This document shows positions 44,381-54,003 of a DNA stretch of 64,000 nt, in pieces; position 1 is the first letter of the stretch; each line of letters starts with the position of its first letter. Source of the stretch: Mycobacterium sp. D16Q14 (GTDB lineage Bacteria > Actinomycetota > Actinomycetes > Mycobacteriales > Mycobacteriaceae); contig MAEX01000017.1 in assembly GCA_002013415.1 (NCBI GenBank), positions 51,927-115,926 of the forward strand, given 5' to 3'. The position numbers and the translations under genes are program-made. The notes beneath the pieces were generated by a model, which saw only the letters and a program-made list of their open reading frames with translations, ran no database searches and had not been told where the DNA came from.

Positions 44381-45196
44381 CTACGCAATCATCGGGTCGA
44401 TTGCCGACCGGGGCACCAGCACCTGCAACGCCCCGTATGAGTCGGGCAATATCGCGCCCTGGTCGAAGAAGAACATCACGCCGTCGTTGAGCACCGAGAA
44501 ATTCTGATAGTTGGAAGGGTTGTACAGCGAGGAGGGGGAGAACGGCAACGGTGGCGGGGCAGGCGGCGGCGTTGAAGTCGTAGCCGACGTGGTGGTGGTC
44601 GGCTGTCCCGAGGTTGTCGTCGGCGTGGGAGTCGCCACCGGCGGCGGTGCCAGCTGCTGCTGCAGTTGAGCCTGGACAATCGGCGCGACGGTCTTCAGCG
44701 GATCATCCACCCGCCACAACGGCGCACTGTCCTTGTCGTCCTGCGCGACCGTGTAGAGGATCGGCTTGCGATAGCTCTGGTCCCAGTTGTAGGCCTTGTA
44801 CGTCGTCGTCGCGCTCCCGGTGTTTTGGTACACCTTGAACACCACGGTCTGCGTGCCGCGTGGCGGAATCGCTGAGGTGTATGCCGTCGGTTTGATGCTC
44901 AACTGATACGGCGTGCTGCGGGCGGTACTGGACTTGGCCGTGTTGAGGAACGCGTCGCGCGTCTTGGCGACGTATTCAGCAATCGGCTTCTGTTCCGGGT
45001 AGTTCAGCGGAATGGTGATGTCGACGCTGTACCCGGGGTCTGAGAGGCGGATCTCACACGTGGTGCCGGTGTTATTGCCCTTGAGGTCGGCGCAGTAGTC
45101 GTGCGGCGCGGCCCCCGCTACGCCAGAAAAACCGAAGATGGCGGCAGCCGTGGCCAGTACGGACACGCTTACCGAGCGTATGGATAAGTAGGGCAC
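44381..45196 (-). CDS. Secreted RsiV/DUF3298-like protein (Mpt64/Rv3036c group)
   Basis: 271 residues from GTG 45196 with a signal peptide (SVSVLATAAAIFGFSGVAGAAP). Residues about 35-190 fit the MPT64/RsiV pattern: YCADLKGNNTGTTCEIRLSDPGYSVDITIPLNYPEQKPIAEYV. A Pro/Thr linker (about 190-225, TTTSGQPTTTTSATTSTPPPAPPP) leads to FSVLNDGVMFFFDQGAILPDSYGALQVLVPRSAI, the DUF3298 part. Exported; the exact role of this family in mycobacteria is not settled. Confidence 0.8.
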   Translation of the reverse strand: MPYLSIRSVSVSVLATAAAIFGFSGVAGAAPHDYCADLKGNNTGTTCEIRLSDPGYSVDITIPLNYPEQKPIAEYVAKTRDAFLNTAKSSTARSTPYQLSIKPTAYTSAIPPRGTQTVVFKVYQNTGSATTTYKAYNWDQSYRKPILYTVAQDDKDSAPLWRVDDPLKTVAPIVQAQLQQQLAPPPVATPTPTTTSGQPTTTTSATTSTPPPAPPPLPFSPSSLYNPSNYQNFSVLNDGVMFFFDQGAILPDSYGALQVLVPRSAIDPMIA

Positions 45197-45370
45197 GCCT
45201 GCACTCTAACTTCGCAAGGTGAACCAAGTGCCCGGACGGCAGAACTGAGCCACCGAACCGACCTGCACCTTTGAAGCTCCTGATAATCAGGTGGAAGCCC
45301 TCTCCGCAGCCCCGTCACCTCGTTACGATCACTGCGTCCTTGGATCTTGAACCCCTACGAGGGAGTAGCC

Positions 45371-47734
45371 ATGACGGGATCGCCCGAATCCGGATTCAAC
45401 GGCAAAATCGCCCTGGATATAAGGGATTCCGAACCGGACTGGACCCCGTACGCCGCACCCACCGCGCCCGAGGGCGCACCTAACGTCCTGTATCTCGTGT
45501 GGGACGACACCGGCATCGCCACCTGGGACTGCTTTGGCGGGCTGGTGCAGATGCCTGCCATGAGCCGGATCGCCGAGCGTGGTGTGCGTCTCTCGCAGTT
45601 CCACACCACCGCGCTGTGCTCACCCACCCGCGCCTCGCTGCTCACCGGCCGCAACGCCACCACCGTCGGCATGGCCACCATCGAGGAGTTCACCGACGGC
45701 TTTCCGAACTGCAGCGGCCGCATCCCCTTCGACACCGCGCTGCTCTCCGAGGTGCTCGCCGAAAAGGGCTGGAACACCTACTGCGTCGGCAAGTGGCACC
45801 TGACTCCACTGGAAGAAGCCAATCTCGCGGCTACCAAACGGCATTGGCCACTCTCACGAGGCTTCGAGCGGTTCTACGGCTTCATGGGCGGAGAGACCGA
45901 CCAGTGGTACCCGGACCTCGTCTACGACAACCACCCCGTCCAGCCGCCCGCCACCCCGGAAGACGGCTATCACTTGTCCAAGGACATCGCCGATAAGACC
46001 ATCGAATTCATCCGCGACGCCAAAGTCATCGCGCCCGACAAGCCGTGGTTCTCCTACGTCTGCCCCGGCGCTGGCCACGCCCCGCACCACGTCTTCAAGG
46101 AATGGGCCGACAAGTACGCCGGCAAGTTCGACATGGGCTACGAGCTGTACCGCGAGATCGTGCTGGAGAACCAGAAGAAGCTCGGCATCGTCCCGCCCGA
46201 CACCGAATTATCGCCCGTCAACCCGTATCTGGACGTCAAGGGGCCCAACGGCGAACCCTGGCCGCTGCAAGACACGGTGCGCCCCTGGGACTCGCTCAAC
46301 GACGAGGAGAAGCGGCTCTTCTCCCGCATGGCCGAGGTATTCGCTGGGTTCCTCAGCTACACCGACGACCAGATCGGCCGCGTCCTGGACTACCTGGAAG
46401 AGTCCGGCCAGCTCGACAACACCATCATCGTGGTGATCTCCGACAACGGCGCCAGCGGCGAGGGCGGGCCTAACGGCTCGGTCAACGAGGTCAAGTTCTT
46501 CAACGGCTACATCGACACCGTCGAGGAGAGCCTGCGCTTCTACGAGAACCTCGGCGGCACCGACACCTACAACCACTACCCAATCGGGTGGGCGATGGCG
46601 TTCAACACCCCGTACAAGCTCTACAAGCGCTACGCCTCGCATGAGGGTGGCATCGCCGATACCGCAATCATCAGCTGGCCCAAGGGGATCGCCGCGCACG
46701 GTGAAGTCCGCGACACCTACGTGAACGTCAGCGATATCACCCCGACCATCTACGAGCTGCTGGGCATCACCCCGCCGGACACGGTGAAGGGCATCGCCCA
46801 GAAACCGCTCGACGGCATCAGTTTCACAGCGGCGCTGAAAGATGCAAACGCTGACACCGGTAAGGACACCCAGTTCTATACGATGCTCGGCACCCGGGGC
46901 ATCTGGCACAAGGGCTGGTTCGCCAACACCGTGCACGCCGCCACACCCTCGGGCTGGTCGCACTTCGACAAGGACCGCTGGGAGCTATTCCACATCGAAT
47001 CCGACCGCAGCCAATGCCACGATCTCGCCGATACCCACCCGGAGAAACTCGAAGAGCTCAAACAACTCTGGTTTGACGAGGCCGCCAAGTACAACGGTCT
47101 GCCCCTGGCCGACCTGAACATCCTGGAAACCCTGACCCGGTGGCGGCCCTACCTGGCGGGGGAGCGCACGTCGTTCACGTACTACCCGAACACCGCCGAG
47201 GTCGGACTCGGTGCCGCGGTCGAGATTCGGGGACAGTCGTTTTCGGTGCTTGCCGAAGTATCCGTCGACACCGCCGATGCCGAGGGCGTCATCTTCAAAC
47301 AGGGCGGCGCCCACGGTGGGAATGTGCTGTTCATCCAAGACGGGAAGCTGCACTACATCTACAACTTCATGGGGGAGAAGGAGCAGAAGGTGTCCTCGCC
47401 GGGCACGGTGCCGTTGGGCGCGCACGTGCTCGGAGCCCGCTTCGCCAAGACCGGCACGGTCGCGGGCAGCCACACCCCGGTCGGCGACGTGACGCTGTTC
47501 ATCGACGAAGAAGCCGTCGGCTCACTCGCCGGAGTTGAAATCCACCCGGGCACATTTGGTCTCGCGGGTGCCAGCCTGTCGGTCGGGCGCAACAGCGGAT
47601 CGGCGGTGTCCTCGGATTACCAGGTGCCGTACGCCTTCACCGGCGGAACTATCGCGCAGGTGGTCGTCGACATCTCGGGGGAGCCGTACGAAAACCTGGA
47701 GAAGAAGCTCGCGATCGCTTTCGCCAAGGACTGA
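45371..47734 (+). CDS. Arylsulfatase (AtsD-like, Rv0663 homologue)
   Basis: 787 residues from ATG 45371, with GAGGGAG upstream. The active-site motif CxPxR is present as LCSPTRASLLTGR; its cysteine becomes formylglycine. Metal residues occur at LVWDDTGIATWDCFGG and in VVISDNGASGEGGPNGS. The length matches M. tuberculosis AtsD. No signal peptide is evident. It cleaves sulfate esters; the natural substrate is unknown. A maturation enzyme is expected elsewhere in the genome. Confidence 0.9.
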   Translation: MTGSPESGFNGKIALDIRDSEPDWTPYAAPTAPEGAPNVLYLVWDDTGIATWDCFGGLVQMPAMSRIAERGVRLSQFHTTALCSPTRASLLTGRNATTVGMATIEEFTDGFPNCSGRIPFDTALLSEVLAEKGWNTYCVGKWHLTPLEEANLAATKRHWPLSRGFERFYGFMGGETDQWYPDLVYDNHPVQPPATPEDGYHLSKDIADKTIEFIRDAKVIAPDKPWFSYVCPGAGHAPHHVFKEWADKYAGKFDMGYELYREIVLENQKKLGIVPPDTELSPVNPYLDVKGPNGEPWPLQDTVRPWDSLNDEEKRLFSRMAEVFAGFLSYTDDQIGRVLDYLEESGQLDNTIIVVISDNGASGEGGPNGSVNEVKFFNGYIDTVEESLRFYENLGGTDTYNHYPIGWAMAFNTPYKLYKRYASHEGGIADTAIISWPKGIAAHGEVRDTYVNVSDITPTIYELLGITPPDTVKGIAQKPLDGISFTAALKDANADTGKDTQFYTMLGTRGIWHKGWFANTVHAATPSGWSHFDKDRWELFHIESDRSQCHDLADTHPEKLEELKQLWFDEAAKYNGLPLADLNILETLTRWRPYLAGERTSFTYYPNTAEVGLGAAVEIRGQSFSVLAEVSVDTADAEGVIFKQGGAHGGNVLFIQDGKLHYIYNFMGEKEQKVSSPGTVPLGAHVLGARFAKTGTVAGSHTPVGDVTLFIDEEAVGSLAGVEIHPGTFGLAGASLSVGRNSGSAVSSDYQVPYAFTGGTIAQVVVDISGEPYENLEKKLAIAFAKD

Positions 47735-47741
47735 GCCAAGA

Positions 47742-48011
47742 TTAGGCGGGCCAGTCGGTGAGCTGTTCCCACTCACCGAACGGCGGCTTGTGCTCGGCCT
47801 CGATCACGATCTGCCCGGTGACGGCCGAGCCGGGGTGGTACTCGTCGATCGCGAATCCCCCCTGCCGGTCCTCGGGCGTGGCGCCGTCCCAGATGTAGAT
47901 CGGTCCGGGCGCCGCTGCGGCGGCCTCCGCGACTTCCTGACCGCACTCGGCCACAGGCTCATCGCGACCAACACCGGTGTGCTTGCCATCGATACGCCGC
48001 CAGATGCTCAC
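47742..48011 (-). CDS. Small conserved hypothetical protein
   Basis: 89 residues from GTG 48011 (frame open to 48104, but the extension would enter the promoter of the nuclease gene). The sequence GPIYIWDGATPEDRQGGFAIDEYHPG and HKPPFGEWEQLTDWPA is soluble and well formed; no family recognised. It converges on the arylsulfatase gene and is divergent from the nuclease gene. Confidence 0.6.
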   Translation of the reverse strand: MSIWRRIDGKHTGVGRDEPVAECGQEVAEAAAAAPGPIYIWDGATPEDRQGGFAIDEYHPGSAVTGQIVIEAEHKPPFGEWEQLTDWPA

Positions 48012-48135
48012 GAATCGGATGCTACGCGCCGGAGCACGCTCTGGGCAGCCACAACTTGACGATGTGGTGAACTCATAGAACGAGTAGGTGTCTACTTGCG
48101 CCATCGCGGCCGCACTGTGTCACCGTGGGGTGGTG

Positions 48136-48906
48136 ATGAAAAAGTTTGGCGCGTTGGTGGTTGCGGCCGCGCTGCTGCTCGTGACGGCGCCGCTGGCCTC
48201 CGCGTGGGGGCCGCAGGGACACAGCATCGTGGGCGCGGTCGCCGATGCGCAGCTCACGCCCGCCGCCCGCGCCGAGGTTTCGCGCCTGCTGGCCGGACAG
48301 GCCACCCCGACGCTCGCGGGTGTGGCCAACTGGGCCGACCAGGTGCGTCCCAGCCGGCCCAACACCGCGCCCTGGCACTACGCCGATATCGCCGAGAACA
48401 ACTGCCAATACGTGCCCGCGATCAATGGCGACAACGGCAACAACGTCATCGAGGCCATCCGCACCCAGACCTCGATCCTGGGCGATACCTCCAAAACGGA
48501 CGCCGAACGCCAAGAGGCCCTGAAGTTCGTCGTGCATTTCGTCGGCGACATTCACCAGCCGATGCACGACGCCTACGCCCGCGACCGCGGCGGCAACGAC
48601 ATTCCGCTGACCTACAACGGCCGCTCAACCAACCTGCATTCGGTGTGGGACAGCGGATTACTGAACACCCGCGGCCTCAACGACGCTCAGTACACCCAGG
48701 TGATCCAGGCACTGCCCGCGCCTGATCTCGGCAGTACCGATCCCGTCGACTGGGCGCAGGACACCTGCCACATTGCCGTGGGCGTGTACCCGAACACCTC
48801 GACCATCGGCACCGATTACACCAACCAGTACCGGCCGATCGCCGAGGCGCAGCTGCGACTGGCCGGGGATCGCCTGGCGCGCTTGATCAACGAGACGCTG
48901 AGTTAA
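48136..48906 (+). CDS. Secreted S1/P1-type nuclease
   Basis: 256 residues from ATG 48136. The signal peptide KKFGALVVAAALLLVTAPLASA is followed by WGPQGHSIVGAVAD; in this family the mature N-terminal Trp and His bind zinc. Further zinc ligands are in ANWADQV, WHYADI, FVVHFVGDIHQPMHDAY and NLHSVWDSGLL. It hydrolyses single-stranded nucleic acids and 3'-nucleotides outside the cell. Monocistronic, convergent with the GH16 gene after 7 nt. Confidence 0.92.
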   Translation: MKKFGALVVAAALLLVTAPLASAWGPQGHSIVGAVADAQLTPAARAEVSRLLAGQATPTLAGVANWADQVRPSRPNTAPWHYADIAENNCQYVPAINGDNGNNVIEAIRTQTSILGDTSKTDAERQEALKFVVHFVGDIHQPMHDAYARDRGGNDIPLTYNGRSTNLHSVWDSGLLNTRGLNDAQYTQVIQALPAPDLGSTDPVDWAQDTCHIAVGVYPNTSTIGTDYTNQYRPIAEAQLRLAGDRLARLINETLS

Positions 48907-48913
48907 AGCCGAA

Positions 48914-49738
48914 CTACCAGACCCGCACGTAGTCGACGAGCATCTCTGCCGGGTAGGAACCACCCGACGGATCGCCGCCACCGGAACCGGAAACCGCCAG
49001 GTTCAGCATCGGCTGCAGGGTGTAGCCCGGGTCGTTAAACGGCCAATCGTCAAGGGAATTCGCGTCGACCGTCAGGTACGGCTCCATGCCGTCGTGGTAG
49101 TCCATCCAGAAGTACAGCCCGGCATCGGTCCAGGTGCAGCGCCAGGTGTGCCAGTTGTTGTCCACCGGCATCGGCAGCGTCTCGAACGAGGTGCCGTCCA
49201 GGCGCGCGTGGATCGTGGTGCCCGACGGCCAGTCACGGTTGCCATACCACTCCACGAGGTCGATCTCGCCGCCGCGCTCGGGGTTGTCGTTCAGCAGCCA
49301 CCACGCCGGCCAGGCGCCATCGGTCAGGCAGTTGAACTTGATGCGCGCCTCGAAGGTGTGGCCGATACCGCCGCGGAAGGTGCCGTGCAGCTTGCCGCTG
49401 AAGTACTTGTTGCCTTCCTTCGTCGCGCGGATCACCAGGTTGGAGTTTCCGTCGAGGAAGATGTTGGTGCGGCTATCGCGGTACTCGCCCATGTTCTCGG
49501 GCCGATCCCAGAACACCGGGTTCTTGATCTTCTCGCGGAACTCCGCGGCCACCCACTTGGAGCCGTCGGGGGCAGAACCGGCGGGGCCGTCGAACTCGTC
49601 GCGGAAGACAAAACCGGCCGTTTGGGCATCGGGCGGCGCTGCGGGCTGACGTCTCGGGTCGGCCTGAGCCGTGGCGAGGGGCAGGGCAGCTGCGGCAATG
49701 CCGAAGCCCATGGTCAGTATCAACTTACGGCGATCCAT
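48914..49738 (-). CDS. Secreted glycoside hydrolase family 16 protein
   Basis: 274 residues from ATG 49738 (ATG 49747 is also in frame). The signal DRRKLILTMGFGIAAAALPLATAQA carries an RR pair and may be Tat-type. The catalytic GH16 motif ExDxxE appears as GGEIDLVEWYGN, with FNCLTDGAWPAWWLLN before it. It probably cleaves beta-1,3- or related glucans, as the M. tuberculosis homologue Rv0315 type suggests. Confidence 0.88.
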   Translation of the reverse strand: MDRRKLILTMGFGIAAAALPLATAQADPRRQPAAPPDAQTAGFVFRDEFDGPAGSAPDGSKWVAAEFREKIKNPVFWDRPENMGEYRDSRTNIFLDGNSNLVIRATKEGNKYFSGKLHGTFRGGIGHTFEARIKFNCLTDGAWPAWWLLNDNPERGGEIDLVEWYGNRDWPSGTTIHARLDGTSFETLPMPVDNNWHTWRCTWTDAGLYFWMDYHDGMEPYLTVDANSLDDWPFNDPGYTLQPMLNLAVSGSGGGDPSGGSYPAEMLVDYVRVW

Positions 49739-49804
49739 TTCGGGCACCCCGAAACGATAATGGTTGTACCTGGGTGATTGGCGCAGCCCCGGCCATTTTG
49801 GCTG

Positions 49805-50335
49805 CTAGTGGCGCGGAAGCATTCTGGCCAGCAGTCCGTCCCGCAACCCGATCGTGTGAAACAGCACCGCGCTGACATGGGCAACTATGCAGGCGAGCAA
49901 CGCGTACGCCACCCACGCGTGTGCCTCGCGCAGCACGCCGTACCACCCGATGCTGGTGGGCACGATCGACGGAAAATGCAGTCCGGCGACCTGGACCGGG
50001 ACCCCGGACGCCGACACCAGCGCCCAACCGATCACCGGTTGCGCCAGGAACAGCGTGTACATGGCCAGCTCGGAACCGGCCGCGATGAAGCGCTCCGGCT
50101 GGGCGAGGGATAGCGGCGGCGGCTTGTGCCAGATCCGGTTCCCGAGGCGCAGTACCGCGAGCACCAACACCACCACGCCCACGGCCTTATGCCAGGCCAG
50201 CACCATTGGATAGTCGCCCAACGATCCGACGAGCAGCGCGCCCAGCACCAACATCGTGATGATCGAAACCGCCATCAGCCAATGCAGAAGCTGCGCCGCC
50301 AGTCCGAAACGCTCGACACCCGTGGATTCAGTCAT
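49805..50335 (-). CDS. Cytochrome b561-family membrane protein
   Basis: 176 residues with four transmembrane helices and heme histidines in LLHWLMAVSIITMLVLGALLV, LAWHKAVGVVVLVLAVLRL and AHVSAVLFHTIGLRDGLLARML. Its start overlaps the catalase-like gene stop by one base (TGATG), so the two are co-translated. It likely feeds electrons between quinol and the peroxidase. Confidence 0.88.
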   Translation of the reverse strand: MTESTGVERFGLAAQLLHWLMAVSIITMLVLGALLVGSLGDYPMVLAWHKAVGVVVLVLAVLRLGNRIWHKPPPLSLAQPERFIAAGSELAMYTLFLAQPVIGWALVSASGVPVQVAGLHFPSIVPTSIGWYGVLREAHAWVAYALLACIVAHVSAVLFHTIGLRDGLLARMLPRH

Positions 50336-51369
50336 CAGATGTCCTGCCCGAACTGCTCCACCGGCGCCGGGGTCTCGCGCGCGCGGCGCCGGAACGACTC
50401 GGCATAGACGGCCGCGCGGGCCGCAAGGATCGGGTCATCGGATATCTCAATTCCGTTGGGCAGCACTGTCGGATCGAAGTTGGTATCCCGGATGCGTTCC
50501 TGTTCTTGGGCTATCGCGTGGCCGAGCACCAGTGTTCCGGCATCGATCTGCTCGCGGTCGGCAGGCCAGGGCAGTGTCGGGTCATGTGTCTGATCCACGC
50601 CCGGCATACCGATCTGAAGCAGCAGCCGGTACCGCAGCTCACCGCGACGCACCCGCTGCGCCAGCGCCTCGAACATCCAATGGGGCCCGTTCTTCGACGG
50701 GGTCCCGGCCTCGTCCCCGTCGGGAATCACCCGCCACCGCACCGGAGTCCGGGCGCCATCCGTGGTGACGAAGATGAAGGTATTGAGGCTCGAATAGGTG
50801 GCCTGCGCGAACGACGAGGCCTTGGGTGCCACCTCGATCAGCTTCTGCGCGGCCGCCGCAGCGGGGTTATCCCGCAGGAACGCCGCCACCTTCTCCTTGT
50901 CACCCGAGGTCCGTGCCGAGATCAGCCCGTAAAACATCTCCGGTGTCGGGGCCATGAACACCGGCGCGGCGGCCATCGCGGTGCGCCACTGCTGCCCGCC
51001 GGGTAGTGAAAACTCCAGAGCCAGCGCCTGTCCTGCGCCGGTATCGGGCTGGTGCGGATTCTGGCCGCCCACCGAGAACCGCCCGACGACAGGATGCACG
51101 CCCTTGACGAACACCGACGCCGAGGAGACTTCCGCGCCCGCGCCGTTGCTTTCGAAACGGCCCGACACCGCAAGAGCTTTGGCGTGGTTGCGTCGATACC
51201 CGACGAACTTCCCTCCGGTGGACTCGAACAGGTCGATGAAGGAGCGCCCGGTCAGTCGTACGCCGCCCCGGCCCTCCAGGGCCAAGAAGCCACCCAGTCC
51301 CGTCACGGTGACTGCCCCGGCGGCGGCCAGTCCCAGGAACATGCGGCGGTCTAGCTTGTGTGCGACCAC
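50335..51369 (-). CDS. Catalase-family peroxidase, exported
   Basis: 344 residues from GTG 51369. An RRMFLGLAAAG signal suggests Tat export. Catalase-family features are YRRNHAKALAVSGRFESNG (heme-side histidine), FSVGGQNPHQPDTGAGQALALEFSLPGG and the proximal RxxxY as ARAAVYAESFRRR. It is shorter than true catalases and is probably a peroxidase acting outside the membrane together with the b561 gene product. Confidence 0.88.
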   Translation of the reverse strand: MVAHKLDRRMFLGLAAAGAVTVTGLGGFLALEGRGGVRLTGRSFIDLFESTGGKFVGYRRNHAKALAVSGRFESNGAGAEVSSASVFVKGVHPVVGRFSVGGQNPHQPDTGAGQALALEFSLPGGQQWRTAMAAAPVFMAPTPEMFYGLISARTSGDKEKVAAFLRDNPAAAAAQKLIEVAPKASSFAQATYSSLNTFIFVTTDGARTPVRWRVIPDGDEAGTPSKNGPHWMFEALAQRVRRGELRYRLLLQIGMPGVDQTHDPTLPWPADREQIDAGTLVLGHAIAQEQERIRDTNFDPTVLPNGIEISDDPILAARAAVYAESFRRRARETPAPVEQFGQDI

Positions 51370-51419
51370 GAAACGAGCGTAATACGCGAATCTGTGAGCG
51401 CACCGGGGACAATGAAACG

Positions 51420-52088
51420 ATGATGAAGCGTCTCATCCTCGGTCTCGGATACGCCGCCCTCGGGCTCGGGTGCGCTCTGAGCCAGTTCGCACCCGCCAGC
51501 GCCGATCCCGGAGTCCCGCCCGTGAGCGAGGCCGCCCGCGCCGCCGGGCTGCTGGACGTGCGCAGCGTCGTCCCCGACGCGGTCATCGACCTGCGCTACG
51601 CCACCACCAACAACTTCACCGGTGTGCAGCTGTACCCGGCCGATGCCCGCTGCCTGGTGCACGAGTCGATGGCGCCGGGCCTCAAGACCGCCGCCGACAC
51701 GTTGCGCGCCAACGGCGAGCGGCTCGTCTTCTGGGACTGTTACCGCCCGCACGATGTGCAGATCCGCATGTTCCAGGTAGTGCCCAACCCGAACTGGGTC
51801 GCCAAGCCCGGCCAGTATGCCCGCAGCCACGAGGCCGGACGCTCGGTGGACGTCACCCTGGCCAATGCGCGGGGCTTGGTCGATATGGGTACCGGATTCG
51901 ACGATTTCTCCCCGCGCTCCCTCGCGTACGCGACCGACGGGGTCAGTGCGGACCAGCAGGCCAACCGGGCTCGCCTGCGCAGCGCCATGCAGGCCGGCGG
52001 GCTGCAGGTGTACTCGGGTGAGTGGTGGCATTTCGACGGGCCCGGAGCGGGTGTGGACCGCCCGATTCTGCAGGTGCCGGTCAACTGA
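51420..52088 (+). CDS. D-Ala-D-Ala dipeptidase (VanX-type, M15D)
   Basis: 222 residues from ATG 51420. A signal peptide (MKRLILGLGYAALGLGCALSQFAPASA) is followed by a fold with DLRYATTNNFTG, WDCYRPHDVQIRMF, the zinc motif SxHxxGxxxD as RSHEAGRSVDVTL and EWWHFDGP, with catalytic Glu and last zinc His. Exported VanX-like enzymes recycle peptidoglycan dipeptides rather than giving vancomycin resistance. Confidence 0.88.
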   Translation: MMKRLILGLGYAALGLGCALSQFAPASADPGVPPVSEAARAAGLLDVRSVVPDAVIDLRYATTNNFTGVQLYPADARCLVHESMAPGLKTAADTLRANGERLVFWDCYRPHDVQIRMFQVVPNPNWVAKPGQYARSHEAGRSVDVTLANARGLVDMGTGFDDFSPRSLAYATDGVSADQQANRARLRSAMQAGGLQVYSGEWWHFDGPGAGVDRPILQVPVN

Positions 52089-52201
52089 CCAGACGGTTGT
52101 TCCATTGCCCGGGAGAAATTGAGTAGTCCAGTACCCGGTGCGATGGCGCTCTACCGGAGTAATTTCCCATTCGGGTCGAATGATCCCGCTGGGAGGTTGC
52201 C

Positions 52202-52933
52202 ATGCCTGCATCGCCGATTCCCGTGGGGACAGTGCGCCGCTGTGCCCCTGTCGCGGTGCTTGTCGGCGCCCTCGTGGTCGCCTGCGGCGGCGCCGGTGAA
52301 TCTGTCACGCGCACCGTCACCCAGACCGTCACCGATCAGACGACGATTACCCACGAGGGCGGCGGTGGTTCGCACGAAAGTACCAGCGGCGGTGGGTCGT
52401 CCACATCCGGCAAAACACCCACGGACGAGGGGCTCGCGTGGGTGCCGTACGGCCCCAAGGACCCTGCCTTTCCGACACCGGGCTGGGACGTCTACGTCTA
52501 CTTTCTCAAGCACGACTGCGACAGCCTGAAGAATGTCCAGAAACCCGAGGGCAACCTCTACGAGGCGGCGGTGGGGGTGTGCCGTGCCGCGGTGAACGGC
52601 GAAGCGAGCCAATGGGATGTGGCGGCCAAGGCCTTTGCGGCGCGCGGCGGGGGTGTCGAGATCGGCCCGGCGCAGTGCGTTGACGACACCATCGCGGCCA
52701 TGGTGACCAAGCTCCTTGCCTGGCACGAGGAACACCCGGGCAGCCAGCCCGAGCTGACGTTCCCGCAGACCGGCGGCCGCACGGCATGCTCGAAGGACAA
52801 CAACAGCTTTGTGCCACCGGACGAGACTGATTCCTCCACAACCAGTTCCACGACATCAAGCACCACCACATCGAGTACGACCTCCACCACGACCACCTCG
52901 AGCACGACAACCACCACCACACCGACGCGGTGA
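52202..52933 (+). CDS. Lipoprotein with Ser/Thr-rich C-terminal tail
   Basis: 243 residues. The signal has lipobox LVVAC (ALVVACGGAGES). A Thr-rich spacer, then a domain with GWDVYVYFLKHDCDSLKNVQ, AVGVCRAAVNGEASQWDVA and PAQCVDDTIAAMVTKLLAWHEEHP (four cysteines in all), and a tail of about 35 residues made of Thr and Ser. Such tails are often mannosylated in mycobacteria. Function unknown. Convergent with the next gene. Confidence 0.72.
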   Translation: MPASPIPVGTVRRCAPVAVLVGALVVACGGAGESVTRTVTQTVTDQTTITHEGGGGSHESTSGGGSSTSGKTPTDEGLAWVPYGPKDPAFPTPGWDVYVYFLKHDCDSLKNVQKPEGNLYEAAVGVCRAAVNGEASQWDVAAKAFAARGGGVEIGPAQCVDDTIAAMVTKLLAWHEEHPGSQPELTFPQTGGRTACSKDNNSFVPPDETDSSTTSSTTSSTTTSSTTSTTTTSSTTTTTTPTR

Positions 52934-52935
52934 GC

Positions 52936-53883
52936 TCAGTGCGAGAACTGCCAGTGCACCGAATCGTCCTCGTCCAGCACGATGATGCTGCCGTTGCGCA
53001 CGGTCCACCCCTCGGTCATCAGGAACAGCCGGCCTCCGGACTCGGCGAGCAGCCGTAATCCCGTGGTGCGGTAGAGCGTTTTCGGCCCCGTGGTGATCTC
53101 CTCGGTACGCACCACGGGCGAGTCGATACCCAACGGGCTCTCGCTGACCGCCGTCGCGCGGGGCAGTGACGACACCGAGTCTTCGTAGCGCTGCGCATAC
53201 CCCCGCCCGACGATATCGGCGTACCCCTGCACCGCCCAGAACATCGCTGCCGCAATCACAATGCCGACGAGCACGGCCTCGAGCACGTCTGGGGGGCGGG
53301 CAATGGCAGTGCGTGGCCGGGTGCGTTCCTGCCCCTGGCGGCTCAGATGTCTGCCGTAGACCGCGAGCGCCGTGCCGATCGCGATCATGAGCGGCCACAC
53401 CACGGTCCCGGGTTCCCAGGTGCGCGTGAGTGCGGGCAGCACCACACCCAGGATGGCGACACCCAGCCCGCCGAGCATCGTCACCCGGCAGATCACCCGG
53501 ATCGTGTCGGTCATGCCGTCACGCTCGATCTTCTCGGTCAACGCGCGATGCGCTGCCAGCCATGCGATTCCGATGACCGCTGTCGCCAGGATCGGTAGAT
53601 ACAGCGTGCTGATGCTGCGCAGCACGTAGTCCTGGGTGGTAAAGCGGAACAGGCTTACCTCGATGCCCATCCACTGCGACTGCGCGTCGCTGCGCGCCCA
53701 GCCGAAGTACAACAGCAGCGCGGTGATCATGGTCAACGGGGTTCCCACCGTGGTGATGACGGCGATGACGGGGCGAAGGATCGACACCGGATCCGGAGAG
53801 TCCTGGGCGGCCGGAGCGTCGAGCTTCCCCGGCGCGTCGGCAGATTGACGCGCTGGCTCCTCCGACGCTTCTTCGGCCGGCAT
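52936..53883 (-). CDS. Membrane protein, unknown function
   Basis: 315 residues. A Glu/Ala/Pro-rich N-terminus (about 30 residues) precedes about five transmembrane helices (IAVITTVGTPLTMITALLLYFG, LPILATAVIGIAWLA, VTMLGGLGVAILGVVLP, WPLMIAIGTALAVYG, VLVGIVIAAAMFWAV). A C-terminal soluble domain ends RLFLMTEGWTVRNGSIIVLDEDDSVHWQF. No family recognised. Divergent from the ABC-F gene; its start lies 37 nt from the WhiB7-like promoter. Confidence 0.75.
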   Translation of the reverse strand: MPAEEASEEPARQSADAPGKLDAPAAQDSPDPVSILRPVIAVITTVGTPLTMITALLLYFGWARSDAQSQWMGIEVSLFRFTTQDYVLRSISTLYLPILATAVIGIAWLAAHRALTEKIERDGMTDTIRVICRVTMLGGLGVAILGVVLPALTRTWEPGTVVWPLMIAIGTALAVYGRHLSRQGQERTRPRTAIARPPDVLEAVLVGIVIAAAMFWAVQGYADIVGRGYAQRYEDSVSSLPRATAVSESPLGIDSPVVRTEEITTGPKTLYRTTGLRLLAESGGRLFLMTEGWTVRNGSIIVLDEDDSVHWQFSH

Positions 53884-53919
53884 GCGAGCATGCTACGCGC
53901 GGGGCCCTGACCAGGGAGG

Positions 53920-53957
53920 AAAATCCCCTTGCCGCCCCATCCCGCGGCGCCTACCCT
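53920..53957 (+). promoter_or_regulatory. WhiB7-type promoter of the ABC-F gene
   Basis: AAAAT at 53920-53924 lies 4 nt upstream of a -35-like TTGCCG (53929-53934). A -10-like TACCCT (53952-53957) follows after exactly 17 nt. An AT-rich triplet-to-pentamer just upstream of a TTG -35 is the known layout of WhiB7-dependent promoters. Transcription should start near 53964. Confidence 0.7.
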
Positions 53958-53991
53958 GGCTGACGTCCTCGTCCCCGACGAAAGGTACGAC

Positions 53992-54003
53992 ATGGATCTG
54001 TGA
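53992..54003 (+). CDS. Leader ORF of three codons (Met-Asp-Leu-stop)
   Basis: ATG GAT CTG TGA at 53992-54003, preceded by AAAGG (53981-53985). It lies 67 nt upstream of the ABC-F gene, inside its untranslated leader. Ultrashort leader ORFs of this kind control ABC-F resistance genes by ribosome stalling. Confidence 0.6.
   Translation: MDL

Noticed and set aside
51420..52088. Vancomycin resistance gene (vanX)
   Set aside because: No VanH, VanA or VanRS nearby; a secreted VanX-like dipeptidase with signal peptide fits peptidoglycan recycling.
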